From contig VBMM01000128.1 in assembly GCA_005878415.1 (NCBI GenBank), positions 1-5,968 of the forward strand: a stretch of DNA of 5,968 nt, in the 5' to 3' direction. The stretch's first letter is position 1. Every line of letters begins with the position of its first letter. The notes below the pieces were generated by a model that did not search any database, was not told where the DNA came from, and saw nothing but the letters and a program-made list of their open reading frames with translations. This stretch comes from Methanobacteriota archaeon. GTDB taxonomy: Archaea; Thermoplasmatota; Thermoplasmata; RBG-16-68-12. Shown piece after piece: positions 1 to 5,885 of the stretch. The position numbers were made by a program, and so were the translations under genes.

Positions 1-1
1 C

Positions 2-1312
2 GCCCTCTTCTCGAAGCTCGCCGCCCTGCCGAACGTCCACTTCTTCACGACCCTCGAGTTCGACCCGAGCCAGTTCGTCGTCGCGCACAACATCGTCTCG
101 GGCCTCCACCGGCTCCTGTCGAGCATGGAGTCGCCGCTCGTCGTCCTCGATTCGTGGGAAGGCATCGCCGACTACCTCCCGCAGGAGACGCGGATGAAGG
201 TCGAGCAGTCGCTCATGGCGATCCTCGAGAACACCCGCGCGCGGATGATCCTCGTGAGCGAGCGTCCCCAGACGGACACGACGCTCGATCAGCTCGCGGA
301 CGCGATCATCGTGCTGCACCAGAAGGTCATCGAGGACCGACGGGTGCGCGAGCTGGAGGTCCGGAAGCTCCGCGGCATCCCGATCCGCCAGGAGCGGTAT
401 CCGTTCACCCTGGCGGGCGGCCGCCTCCGATACCTCGAGCCCTTCGCCTTCACCCTGCCCGAGCGGACCTCGATGTTCCGGCCCCTCGAGAACTCCTCGA
501 CGCATATGTCCACGGGCAGCCGCGACATCGACGCCCTCCTCGGCGGCGGCGTGCCGCGCGGCTCGACGGTCCTGCTGGAGATCCGGGGGGAGGTCCCCTT
601 CGAAGGGCAGATCTACGTCCCCCTTACGGCGTTACTGAACTTCCTCGCGACGAACAACGCCGTGATGGCGTTCCCGTACAGCGACTACGACCCGACGAGG
701 GCGCGTCTCTTTGCGACGCAGTTCATGCCGGAAGACGTCTACGACACGAACATGCGCGTCTTCACGACGGACCGCGTCGAGGATCCGGTCGCGATCAAGT
801 TCTCCCTCAATCCGAAGGAGGACTTCGAGAAGTGGCTCGACACGTACAGCGCATACAAGGCCCAAGGCAAGACGATCTGGATGCTCATGGCCCTCGACAC
901 GGTCGAGAACTTCTACGGGCAGGGCGTGATGAACTTCCTCGCGACGGTCGCGGCCCGGGCCGCGGTGAACAAGGACATCCAGTCGATCCTCGCGCGCCCG
1001 AATCTCGAGCTGACGCAGAAGGTCGCGAACATCTCCCAGATCCACCTCGTCCTGACGGTACGGTGGGGCACGCTCATCCTGTACGGCGTCAAGCCGCGGA
1101 CGGGCTTCTACGGCCTCCAGTTCACGTTCGACCACGGTTATCCGGAGTTCGAGCTGATCCCGCTCGAGGACATCGCCCTCACGAACGGCGAGCGGCCGGA
1201 GGTCGTGGCGATCCCCACGTCGCGGTTCCGGCTGCGCCACCAGGGGGCCCGGGCGGACATGTTCGAGACGATCATGCAGTCGCTGCGAGAACGAAACCAG
1301 GAGGCCACATGA
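2..1312 (+). CDS. Tandem KaiC/RAD55-like RecA-fold ATPase, 5'-truncated by window edge
   Basis: The frame is open from base 2 with no stop, so the gene begins outside the window; the ATG at 125 is internal and lies between conserved strands. At least 436 residues are visible. The first domain has lost its Walker A to the edge. It keeps a Walker B strand (PLVVLDSWEG, Asp codon at 149) and the family's closing block (RELEVRKLRG, about 350-379). A second KaiC-like domain begins near 510 (STGSRDIDALLGGG). Its P-loop position (about 584-610, RGEVPFEG) has no GK[S/T], so it probably does not bind ATP in the usual way. Its Walker B-like strand (MLMALD, Asp codon at 896) survives. COG0467 proteins are cytosolic ATPases linked to signal transduction and oligomerise; an exact role cannot be read here. 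The stop overlaps the next gene's start, so the two are probably co-translated. Confidence 0.85.
   Translation, partial: ALFSKLAALPNVHFFTTLEFDPSQFVVAHNIVSGLHRLLSSMESPLVVLDSWEGIADYLPQETRMKVEQSLMAILENTRARMILVSERPQTDTTLDQLADAIIVLHQKVIEDRRVRELEVRKLRGIPIRQERYPFTLAGGRLRYLEPFAFTLPERTSMFRPLENSSTHMSTGSRDIDALLGGGVPRGSTVLLEIRGEVPFEGQIYVPLTALLNFLATNNAVMAFPYSDYDPTRARLFATQFMPEDVYDTNMRVFTTDRVEDPVAIKFSLNPKEDFEKWLDTYSAYKAQGKTIWMLMALDTVENFYGQGVMNFLATVAARAAVNKDIQSILARPNLELTQKVANISQIHLVLTVRWGTLILYGVKPRTGFYGLQFTFDHGYPEFELIPLEDIALTNGERPEVVAIPTSRFRLRHQGARADMFETIMQSLRERNQEAT
1299..1304 (+). promoter_or_regulatory. Shine-Dalgarno site for the stand-alone KaiC-like gene
   Basis: AGGAGG lies inside the end of the upstream gene. 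It is 4 bases before the ATG at 1309 and 7 bases before a second in-frame ATG at 1312. Spacing slightly favours the ATG at 1312; the ATGA overlap at 1309 is equally typical. Confidence 0.7.
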
Positions 1313-2046
1313 TGTGCGCGAAGATCGCGAGCCGGGTCGCGCTGGACTCCGACTCCCGGGTCGTCACGGGCATCCCCGGTTTCGACGAGATGCTCGAAGG
1401 AGGCTTCCCCGCGGGCAGCCTCATCAGCCTGGCGGGACGGCCCGGGACCGGGAAGACGATCTTCGGATCGCAGTTCCTGTTCTTCGGCGCGAAGGAACTC
1501 AAGGAGCCGGGCATGTACGTCTCGATGCTCGAAGGGCGCAAGGCGTACGTGCGGAACATGCTGCGGCTCGGCTTCGACATCCAGCCGCTCGAGTCCAAGG
1601 GCCTGTTCCGATTCCTCGAGATGCCCACGCTGACGTCCGAGGGGATGCCGGCGATCTGGGACGAGATCGTGCGGAACATCGACGAGTACGGCATCGTTCG
1701 GCTGGTGATCGACTCCTTCACCGCGATGACGCAGGCGTTCGAGCGGATTGGCGACCTCCGCGTCTTCACCCACATGCTCCTCGGGAAGATCGTCGGGGGC
1801 GCGGGCTGCACGACCCTGATGATCACGGAGACCGCGCACACGGACGTGCTGTCGTCGGTGGGGATCCAGGAGTTCATCGCGGACGGCGTGATCCACTTCT
1901 CCCTCGTCCCCATCACGGGGGAGGCGCGGGTCCGCTACATCGAGATCACCAAGATGCGTGGGACGAACCACCAGATGGGGCTCCTCCCCGTGGAGATCGG
2001 GAACCGAGGAATTTCCGTGAAAGTGCCGCACATCACCGCGAGATAG
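1309..2046 (+). CDS. Stand-alone KaiC/RAD55-like ATPase
   Basis: A single-domain RecA-fold ATPase of 245 residues (244 if the second Met at 1312 is used), a normal length for one KaiC-like unit. It opens with the family entry motif TGIPGFDEMLEGGFPAGS (residues 20-37). An intact Walker A, GRPGTGKT, follows at residues 43-50 (Lys49, codon 1453). Walker B is RLVIDS with Asp135 (codon 1711). The closing block ITKMRGTNHQMG sits near the C-terminus. In KaiC the strand after the P-loop helix ends in a pair of catalytic glutamates; here it reads YVSMLEG, with Leu74 at the first and Glu75 at the second position. It is probably a cytosolic ATPase working with the tandem protein upstream, whose second domain lacks a P-loop. 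ArlH/FlaH and RadA are related families, but no archaellum genes or RadA features are seen here. Confidence 0.9.
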   Translation: MMCAKIASRVALDSDSRVVTGIPGFDEMLEGGFPAGSLISLAGRPGTGKTIFGSQFLFFGAKELKEPGMYVSMLEGRKAYVRNMLRLGFDIQPLESKGLFRFLEMPTLTSEGMPAIWDEIVRNIDEYGIVRLVIDSFTAMTQAFERIGDLRVFTHMLLGKIVGGAGCTTLMITETAHTDVLSSVGIQEFIADGVIHFSLVPITGEARVRYIEITKMRGTNHQMGLLPVEIGNRGISVKVPHITAR

Positions 2047-2056
2047 CACGCCGATT

Positions 2057-2064
2057 GGGGGAGG
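2057..2064 (+). promoter_or_regulatory. Shine-Dalgarno site supporting the GTG start at 2074
   Basis: GGGGGAGG lies 9 bases before GTG 2074. It decides the start of the small gene, because the other in-frame GTG (2098) has a G-rich stretch directly against it and no usable spacing. Confidence 0.6.
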
Positions 2065-2073
2065 CGTGCCGGC

Positions 2074-2388
2074 GTGCATCTCGCGAGTCGATTGGGAGTG
2101 AAGAACGACAAGTCCTTCCAGACGGCGTACTGGAAGGCCTTCAACGATTTCTTCGGCCCAACGAACGCGCCCGTGATCAAGGCGATGCTGATCGCCCGCC
2201 ACGTCAAGGTCGACACCGGCAACGCGGACCTCGACCGCGTGTGCTTCGGCCTGCGGGAAACGATGTCGTGGCTCGCAGAGGCGATCGAGCGAAAGGCCTT
2301 GGAGAGCGTAGGTCGGTCGGTCCCGCGGTCCTCCGGGACACCGCCGCCGGCGAGGTCGCCGGGGAAGAAAGGCAAGTCCGGTCGATAG
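2074..2388 (+). CDS. Small protein of unknown family, third gene of the ATPase operon
   Basis: A 104-residue protein starting at GTG and lying 27 bases after the KaiC-like gene in the same direction. Most codons end in G or C, as in its neighbours, which argues that it is real. I do not recognise the family. Residues 1-80 look folded and helical, with aromatic residues (FQTAYWKAFNDFFG, then LRETMSWLAEAIERK). The last 22 or so residues are rich in Pro, Ser, Gly, Lys and Arg (SGTPPPARSPGKKGKSGR) and look disordered and strongly basic, as in tails that contact nucleic acid or acidic partners. There is no signal peptide or membrane segment. Its position suggests a partner or output of the ATPases, which is inference only. 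It ends 7 bases from the stop of the convergent RHH gene. Confidence 0.7.
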   Translation: MHLASRLGVKNDKSFQTAYWKAFNDFFGPTNAPVIKAMLIARHVKVDTGNADLDRVCFGLRETMSWLAEAIERKALESVGRSVPRSSGTPPPARSPGKKGKSGR

Positions 2389-2395
2389 GTGCCGA

Positions 2396-2932
2396 TCACA
2401 CGAGCGCGAAGCGCGCGATGACCTGGTCGTCCGTCTTCTCCGTGTGGATCTCCGCGCCTTTCATGAGTCCCTCGAGCGCGCTCCGAAGGAGCGCCTCATA
2501 GTACACCGACCAGCGCGCGCCGCCACTGTGTTTGAAGACGATCGTCCAGCGGCCCTCCTTCGACCGCTCCTCGTATTCGAACGCGCGGGCGTACCGAGCC
2601 GTCAGGCGCGAGTAGCCCATCACGACCGTCTGCAAGCTGACCTCCTTGAACCAGAACGTGAGGAACTCCGGCAGGAGGTTCTTCCCGACCCAGTGGCCGA
2701 GCTCCTTCGCTTCCTGATCCGTCAGCGCCTGCATCATCTTCACGAGGAGCGACTCCGGGACCGAGATCATCCCGAACTTGTCCGCGTAGACGTCCCACTC
2801 GACGAGACGCCGGATCGCCTTGTTCACGAGGAAGTTGACGCTGATCCCCTCGCGGTCCGCGAACTTTCGAAGGAACTCGTCGACGTTCCGCTCGATCCGA
2901 ATTGTTCGCGTGACGCTCGTGCTCGGGGGCAA
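2396..2932 (-). CDS. Ribbon-helix-helix DNA-binding protein with conserved C-terminal domain (paralogue A)
   Basis: A 178-residue protein. Residues 8-13 (TRTIRI) form the expected RHH DNA-contacting strand, followed by helix 1 (about 16-28) and helix 2 (about 32-47, after the SVN turn); this is the Arc/MetJ-type fold, which works as a dimer. A C-terminal region of about 120 residues contains TFWFKEV (92-98) and KHSGGARWSVYYEA (134-147). I do not know this region as a named domain; it could bind a ligand or drive oligomerisation. The start is a TTG. It is the only reasonable choice: an in-frame TAG lies two codons upstream, and no ATG or GTG comes before the RHH strand. The neighbouring paralogue's ATG falls at exactly the same alignment position. 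A likely transcription regulator, by fold. Confidence 0.85.
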   Translation of the reverse strand: MPPSTSVTRTIRIERNVDEFLRKFADREGISVNFLVNKAIRRLVEWDVYADKFGMISVPESLLVKMMQALTDQEAKELGHWVGKNLLPEFLTFWFKEVSLQTVVMGYSRLTARYARAFEYEERSKEGRWTIVFKHSGGARWSVYYEALLRSALEGLMKGAEIHTEKTDDQVIARFALV

Positions 2933-2941
2933 GTGCTAAAG

Positions 2942-2947
2942 CTCCCC
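2942..2947 (-). promoter_or_regulatory. Shine-Dalgarno site for the TTG-started RHH gene
   Basis: On the minus strand GGGGAG lies 9 bases before TTG 2932 and supports that unusual start. A weak TATA-like TATTAGGG (2960-2953) lies about 25 bases upstream of the start. The gene might therefore have its own promoter in the 44-base gap as well as read-through from the upstream paralogue. Confidence 0.5.
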
Positions 2948-2976
2948 TGGAACCCTAATACAGCAGCAACGTCGGC

Positions 2977-3525
2977 TCACTTAATCCTTTTTTCGACCCA
3001 CCGGAGCCGCAGAACGACCTGATTCTCCGATTTTTCGACGTGGATTTCGCGGTTCAGGAGTTCCCGGAACGCGGTCTCGGCGGCCTCCTGGTAGAACGTC
3101 GACCAACGCGGCCCGCCGCTATGCTTCAGGATGATCACCCGATAGTCGTCTTCGACGTGCTCCTCGTAGGCAAAGGCATGCGCGTACTTCGCGAATAGGC
3201 GGGGAAAGCCCTCGATCAGGGTCTCCGGGGTGACTTCCTTGAACCAGAATGTGATGTACTCCTTGAGCAGGTTCCGCCCGGCCCATTTGCCGAGCTCCGT
3301 CGCCTCCTCTTCGGACAGGTGGTCCATCATCTTGACGAGGATGATCCCCGGGAACGTGACGAAGCCGAACTTCTCACCGTAGGCGTCCCATTCGACGAAC
3401 TTCCGCAAGGCGCGGTTGACCAGCGTGTTCACGCTCGTGTCGCTCTGGTCGGCGAGCTTCCGGAGCCGTTCGTCCGCATCCTTCTCGATGCGGACCGACC
3501 GGGTCACGCTGCCTTTGGGAGTCAT
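2977..3525 (-). CDS. Ribbon-helix-helix DNA-binding protein with conserved C-terminal domain (paralogue B)
   Basis: A 182-residue protein from ATG 3525. It has the same plan as its downstream neighbour: an RHH strand at residues 8-13 (TRSVRI), two helices to about residue 47, then the C-terminal region with TFWFKEV (92-98) and KHSGGPRWSTFYQEA (134-148). By hand alignment about 79 of the first 145 positions are identical, with no gap. An upstream in-frame GTG at 3543 would add six residues. The ATG is preferred because it matches the paralogue's start and lies about 27 bases from a TATA-like element, which suits a leaderless transcript. The C-terminus is basic (RWVEKRIK). A likely dimeric DNA-binding regulator; autoregulation from the divergent region is plausible but not shown. 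Confidence 0.87.
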   Translation of the reverse strand: MTPKGSVTRSVRIEKDADERLRKLADQSDTSVNTLVNRALRKFVEWDAYGEKFGFVTFPGIILVKMMDHLSEEEATELGKWAGRNLLKEYITFWFKEVTPETLIEGFPRLFAKYAHAFAYEEHVEDDYRVIILKHSGGPRWSTFYQEAAETAFRELLNREIHVEKSENQVVLRLRWVEKRIK

Positions 3526-3548
3526 GAGGACCGCGGCCAGCACGGCGC

Positions 3549-3556
3549 GCTATACC
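3549..3556 (-). promoter_or_regulatory. Candidate TATA element for the RHH gene pair
   Basis: On the minus strand GGTATAGC is centred about 27 bases upstream of ATG 3525. That is the usual archaeal distance from TATA box to transcription start, so the transcript would be leaderless. No Shine-Dalgarno sequence is visible before this ATG, which agrees. Confidence 0.4.
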
Positions 3557-3563
3557 TATCCGC

Positions 3564-3590
3564 CTTTGTGTTCTTAGATGTTGCTTTGTG
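3564..3590. repeat. Short direct repeat pair, CTTTGTG, 20 bases apart
   Basis: CTTTGTG occurs at 3564-3570 and again at 3584-3590, an offset of 20 bases or close to two helical turns. The pair lies just upstream of the candidate promoter of the minus-strand RHH gene. A seven-base pair can arise by chance; it is listed because RHH repressors often bind short repeated boxes. Confidence 0.3.
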
Positions 3591-3591
3591 G

Positions 3592-3648
3592 GAAACGTGC
3601 TCACCCGCGGTACACGGGCACACGGGCCATGCTTCGTGAAACGTACTC
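3592..3648. repeat. Imperfect direct repeat pair, GAAACGT[G/A]CTC
   Basis: GAAACGTGCTC at 3592-3602 and GAAACGTACTC at 3638-3648 match at 10 of 11 positions and are offset by 46 bases. The second copy ends one base before the candidate TATA element of the plus-strand glycosyltransferase operon. That is where a regulator or basal-factor contact would be expected. Confidence 0.4.
3612..3627. repeat. Perfect tandem octamer ACACGGGC x2
   Basis: Two identical head-to-tail copies of ACACGGGC lie at 3612-3619 and 3620-3627, roughly in the middle of the divergent intergenic region and between the two GAAACGT boxes. Tandem boxes of this size resemble operators of some RHH proteins, for example the seven-base repeats bound by the omega repressor. 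The assignment here is inference. Confidence 0.4.
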
Positions 3649-3649
3649 C

Positions 3650-3656
3650 TATTTTG
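3650..3656 (+). promoter_or_regulatory. Candidate TATA element for the glycosyltransferase operon
   Basis: TATTTTG stands out as the only A/T-rich heptamer near the plus-strand operon. Start of transcription would be expected near 3679, giving a leader of about 8 bases before ATG 3688. The match to the archaeal consensus is weak and no clear purine-rich BRE precedes it. Confidence 0.3.
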
Positions 3657-3687
3657 CGCCCGCGGCGAGTCGGGCTCTGTCCTTCCG

Positions 3688-4704
3688 ATGACACACTTGC
3701 CAGATCGGATGGAGGGCTCCCTCCCTGCATCCGACGGAGAATGCGAAGAAGCGGGGGACTTCGCCGCCAACTCGATGTTCGATTCCGGCGGCGAGGCCTT
3801 CCGAATCACAGGGCCGGCCGAGGAGACCGACGGGCTCGGCGAGATCGCGGCCCCGGTTGGGGGAACGGCGGACTCCCGTGCTCCTGGAACCAGCTCCCTT
3901 TCGAGGGAGCGCCCGAACCCATCCGGCCGCCGTCGCGCCCAGGTCGTCGTCCTCCTCCCGGCCCTCAACGAGGGACCCGCGATCGGCGCCGTCATGGATC
4001 GGATCCCCGTCGATCGGATGCGGACCCGCGGCTACGACGTCCGGGTGTGGGTCGTCGACGGGCAATCGACCGACGCCACGATGGACATCGCGCGAGCGCG
4101 GGGTGCGTCGACCTTCGTCCAGAGCGGGACTGGCAAGGGCAACGGCGTCCGGCAGGCGCTCGCCGAGATCCTCGCCAACCCAACGCGCCCCCTGTCCTGG
4201 GGCGACCGGTACTTCGTCATGCTCGATGCCGATGGGACGTATCCCGCGGACGCGATCCCTCGCTTCGTCGAGGCGCTGGAGTCCGGGGAGGAGGTCGTCC
4301 TCGGTTCCCGTCTCTGCGGCTCCATCGCGGACGGGGCGATCAGCGACCTGAACAGGCTCGGCAACCGCCTCCTCAGCGCCCTCGCGAGCCTCCTGTACCG
4401 CGTGCCCGTGACCGACGTGTGCACGGGGATGTGGGCGTTCCGGGAGGACGCCCTCCAGCGGTTCGGCCTCGTCGCGGAAGGCTTCGACCTCGAGGCGGAC
4501 CTGTTCGCGTCCGCGTGCGAGCGGGGAATCCGCATGCGGGAGCTGCCGATCGCCTACGACCGCCGCATCGGCGAGCCGAAGCTCGTGCCGCTGCGGACCG
4601 GGCTCTCGATCGCGTGGCGGCTCCTCATGAGGCGTCTCAACCGGCCGTCGACGGAACTCCGCCGAATCCCGCCGGCCGCCGCCCGCCGGGAGGAGACCGC
4701 GTGA
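3688..4704 (+). CDS. GT2-family glycosyltransferase, dolichyl-phosphate-sugar-synthase-like
   Basis: A 338-residue GT-A-fold transferase, expected to move a sugar from a nucleotide donor to a polyprenyl phosphate or glycan at the inner membrane face. The fold runs from about residue 84: VVVLLPALNE (86-95) opens it, WVVDGQSTDAT follows with Asp124, then GTGKGNG (147-153). The metal-binding DXD is Asp180-Ala-Asp182 in LDADGTYP. The DPM1-like block has NRLGNRLL (222-229) and TDVCTGMWAFR (242-252). No membrane helix is visible, so it should be soluble or peripheral. The first 80 or so residues are an extension rich in Gly, Ala, Ser and Glu/Asp that looks disordered. Alternative ATGs at 3709 and 3775 would shorten but not remove it, and none has a good Shine-Dalgarno site. 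Donor and acceptor cannot be read. Its stop overlaps the next gene's GTG. Confidence 0.88.
   Translation: MTHLPDRMEGSLPASDGECEEAGDFAANSMFDSGGEAFRITGPAEETDGLGEIAAPVGGTADSRAPGTSSLSRERPNPSGRRRAQVVVLLPALNEGPAIGAVMDRIPVDRMRTRGYDVRVWVVDGQSTDATMDIARARGASTFVQSGTGKGNGVRQALAEILANPTRPLSWGDRYFVMLDADGTYPADAIPRFVEALESGEEVVLGSRLCGSIADGAISDLNRLGNRLLSALASLLYRVPVTDVCTGMWAFREDALQRFGLVAEGFDLEADLFASACERGIRMRELPIAYDRRIGEPKLVPLRTGLSIAWRLLMRRLNRPSTELRRIPPAAARREETA
4688..4693 (+). promoter_or_regulatory. Shine-Dalgarno site fixing the GT4 start at GTG 4701
   Basis: GGGAGG lies 7 bases before GTG 4701, inside the end of the GT2 gene. It distinguishes the true start from the long open frame that runs upstream of it. 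Confidence 0.7.
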
Positions 4705-5885
4705 GGGTGTGCCTCCTCACCCCCGAGTTCCTCCCAACCTGGGGCGGCGTGGGGACCTACACGTACAACCTGGCCCGCGCCCTGCGCGGCCGGGCCGAAG
4801 TCCATGTGGTCACGTCGGCGCGAGGCTGCATGGCGGCGGAGGCCGACGACCTCGACGGCGTCCAAGTGCACGCCATCGAAGCGGACGGAGGGCGGACCGA
4901 CGGCCTCGGACTCGCGTTTCAGCTCGCCGTGTTGCGGCGACTCCCCGGCCTCGCCAAGGCCCACGGCTTCGACATCGTCCACGCCAACCACGCGTACATG
5001 TCTGACCTCCTCGCACGCCGGCGGCTGTCGGCCATCCCGGCGCTGACGGTCCACACGACACTCGGCACGCAGATCCAGGGCACCCTCCGCGCGGGCGATT
5101 CCGTGCCCCGGAACGGGAGCGAGCGGTCGGTCGCGCGGTGGCGGCTCCTGCTCCGCCGGATCGAACGGCGATACCTCCGTCGCACGTCCGCCCTGATCTA
5201 TGTGTCCCGCTGGGTGCGGGACAGTTCGATCTCGCACTATGGTCTGCAGCCACGTTTCGAGACGGTGATTCCCAACGGGGTGGATACCGCGCGACTCAAC
5301 GGCACCTCGCGGGACGGCGAGACGGATCGTCGCCCGGATGACGGTCGGACGTTGCTCTTCGCGGGTCGGCTCCTCGCCCTGAAGGGGATCGATACGCTCC
5401 TGCGGGCCTTGGGCCGCCTCGACCCGGAGGTCCGGCTCCTCCTGGCGGGCCCCGGGGACACCACTCGCTGGACCCGCTACGCGGATCGCCTCGGCGTCGG
5501 ACGGGACCGGTACGAGTTCCTCGGCCCCGTGCCGTACGGCCTCATGCCGGCGTTGTACCATCGCGCGGACGCCGTCGTCCTGCCGAGTTTCGCGGAGAGC
5601 TGTCCGATGGTCGCCCTGGAGGCGATGGCGTGCGGGACGCCGCTAATCGCCGCCCGTGCCGGCGGGGTGACAGAAATCGTCCGGGATGGTGCCACGGGAT
5701 GGCTGTTCCCGCCCGGCGACGTCGACGGCCTCGTCGACCGCATCGAGACCGTTTTCGCGAATCCCGCCCGCGCGGAAGAGATCGCGAACGGCGGTCGCGA
5801 CTGGGTCGAGCGCAACGGCTCGGTCGACCGGATGGCGGAACGGACCTTCCGGTTCTACAAGGTCGTCGCGGGGGAGGCTTCATGA
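4701..5885 (+). CDS. GT4-family (GT-B fold) glycosyltransferase
   Basis: A 394-residue retaining glycosyltransferase of normal length for the family. The N-terminal Rossmann half starts at once (MRVCLLTPEFLPTWGGVGTY), with the glycine loop GGVG at residues 15-18. The hinge and donor-binding half show VIPNGVD (189-195) and FAGRLLALKG (220-229), with Arg223 and Lys228 where family members contact donor phosphates. The EX7E motif is Glu299 to Glu307 (FAESCPMVALEAMACG), followed by AGGVTEIV and GWLFPPGD. GT4 enzymes use nucleotide sugars to extend glycolipids or exopolysaccharides in the cytoplasm; donor and acceptor are not readable. The GTG start follows a good Shine-Dalgarno site and overlaps the GT2 stop (GTGA). 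The in-frame reading continues upstream to 3588, but that part is Arg/Pro-rich shadow sequence of the GT2 gene. Confidence 0.92.
   Translation: MRVCLLTPEFLPTWGGVGTYTYNLARALRGRAEVHVVTSARGCMAAEADDLDGVQVHAIEADGGRTDGLGLAFQLAVLRRLPGLAKAHGFDIVHANHAYMSDLLARRRLSAIPALTVHTTLGTQIQGTLRAGDSVPRNGSERSVARWRLLLRRIERRYLRRTSALIYVSRWVRDSSISHYGLQPRFETVIPNGVDTARLNGTSRDGETDRRPDDGRTLLFAGRLLALKGIDTLLRALGRLDPEVRLLLAGPGDTTRWTRYADRLGVGRDRYEFLGPVPYGLMPALYHRADAVVLPSFAESCPMVALEAMACGTPLIAARAGGVTEIVRDGATGWLFPPGDVDGLVDRIETVFANPARAEEIANGGRDWVERNGSVDRMAERTFRFYKVVAGEAS
5870..5877 (+). promoter_or_regulatory. Shine-Dalgarno site for the radical SAM-like gene
   Basis: GGGGGAGG lies 4 bases before ATG 5882. The spacing is short but resembles that at 1299-1304, and it supports translation of the overlapping gene. 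Confidence 0.5.

Noticed and set aside
154..1308. Open frame extending the stand-alone KaiC-like protein upstream to 630 residues
   Set aside because: It is the Arg/Pro/His-rich alternate frame of the tandem ATPase; the real start is marked by AGGAGG and the ATGA overlap at 1309.
1138..2202. 354-residue minus-strand open frame
   Set aside because: Antisense to the ATPase genes, His/Arg/Asp-rich, with no recognisable motif or ribosome site.
1314..2501. 395-residue plus-strand open frame
   Set aside because: Low-complexity Arg/Asp/Gly composition, out of frame with the KaiC-like gene and the small gene it covers; typical of G+C-rich shadow frames.
2988..2994. Run of T on the plus strand as a transcription terminator
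   Set aside because: It lies inside the 3' end of a minus-strand gene, and no plus-strand gene ends nearby; on the minus strand it is a run of A.
3526..3543. GTG start at 3543 for RHH paralogue B
   Set aside because: It adds six residues not found in paralogue A and has no Shine-Dalgarno site; ATG 3525 matches the paralogue's start and the TATA spacing.
3604..3618. Hairpin CCCG...CGGG in the divergent region
   Set aside because: The stem is only four base pairs and overlaps the tandem octamer, so it is likely a by-product of G+C-rich repeats.
3588..4700. Long open reading frame in front of the GT4 gene that would give a 765-residue fusion
   Set aside because: The upstream part is Arg/Pro/Gly-rich with no motif. 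It overlaps the well-supported GT2 gene in another frame, and a Shine-Dalgarno-led GTG at 4701 starts exactly at the GT-B fold.
4554..5561. 335-residue minus-strand open frame
   Set aside because: Antisense shadow of the GT2/GT4 genes, whose catalytic motifs are all intact in the sense frames.
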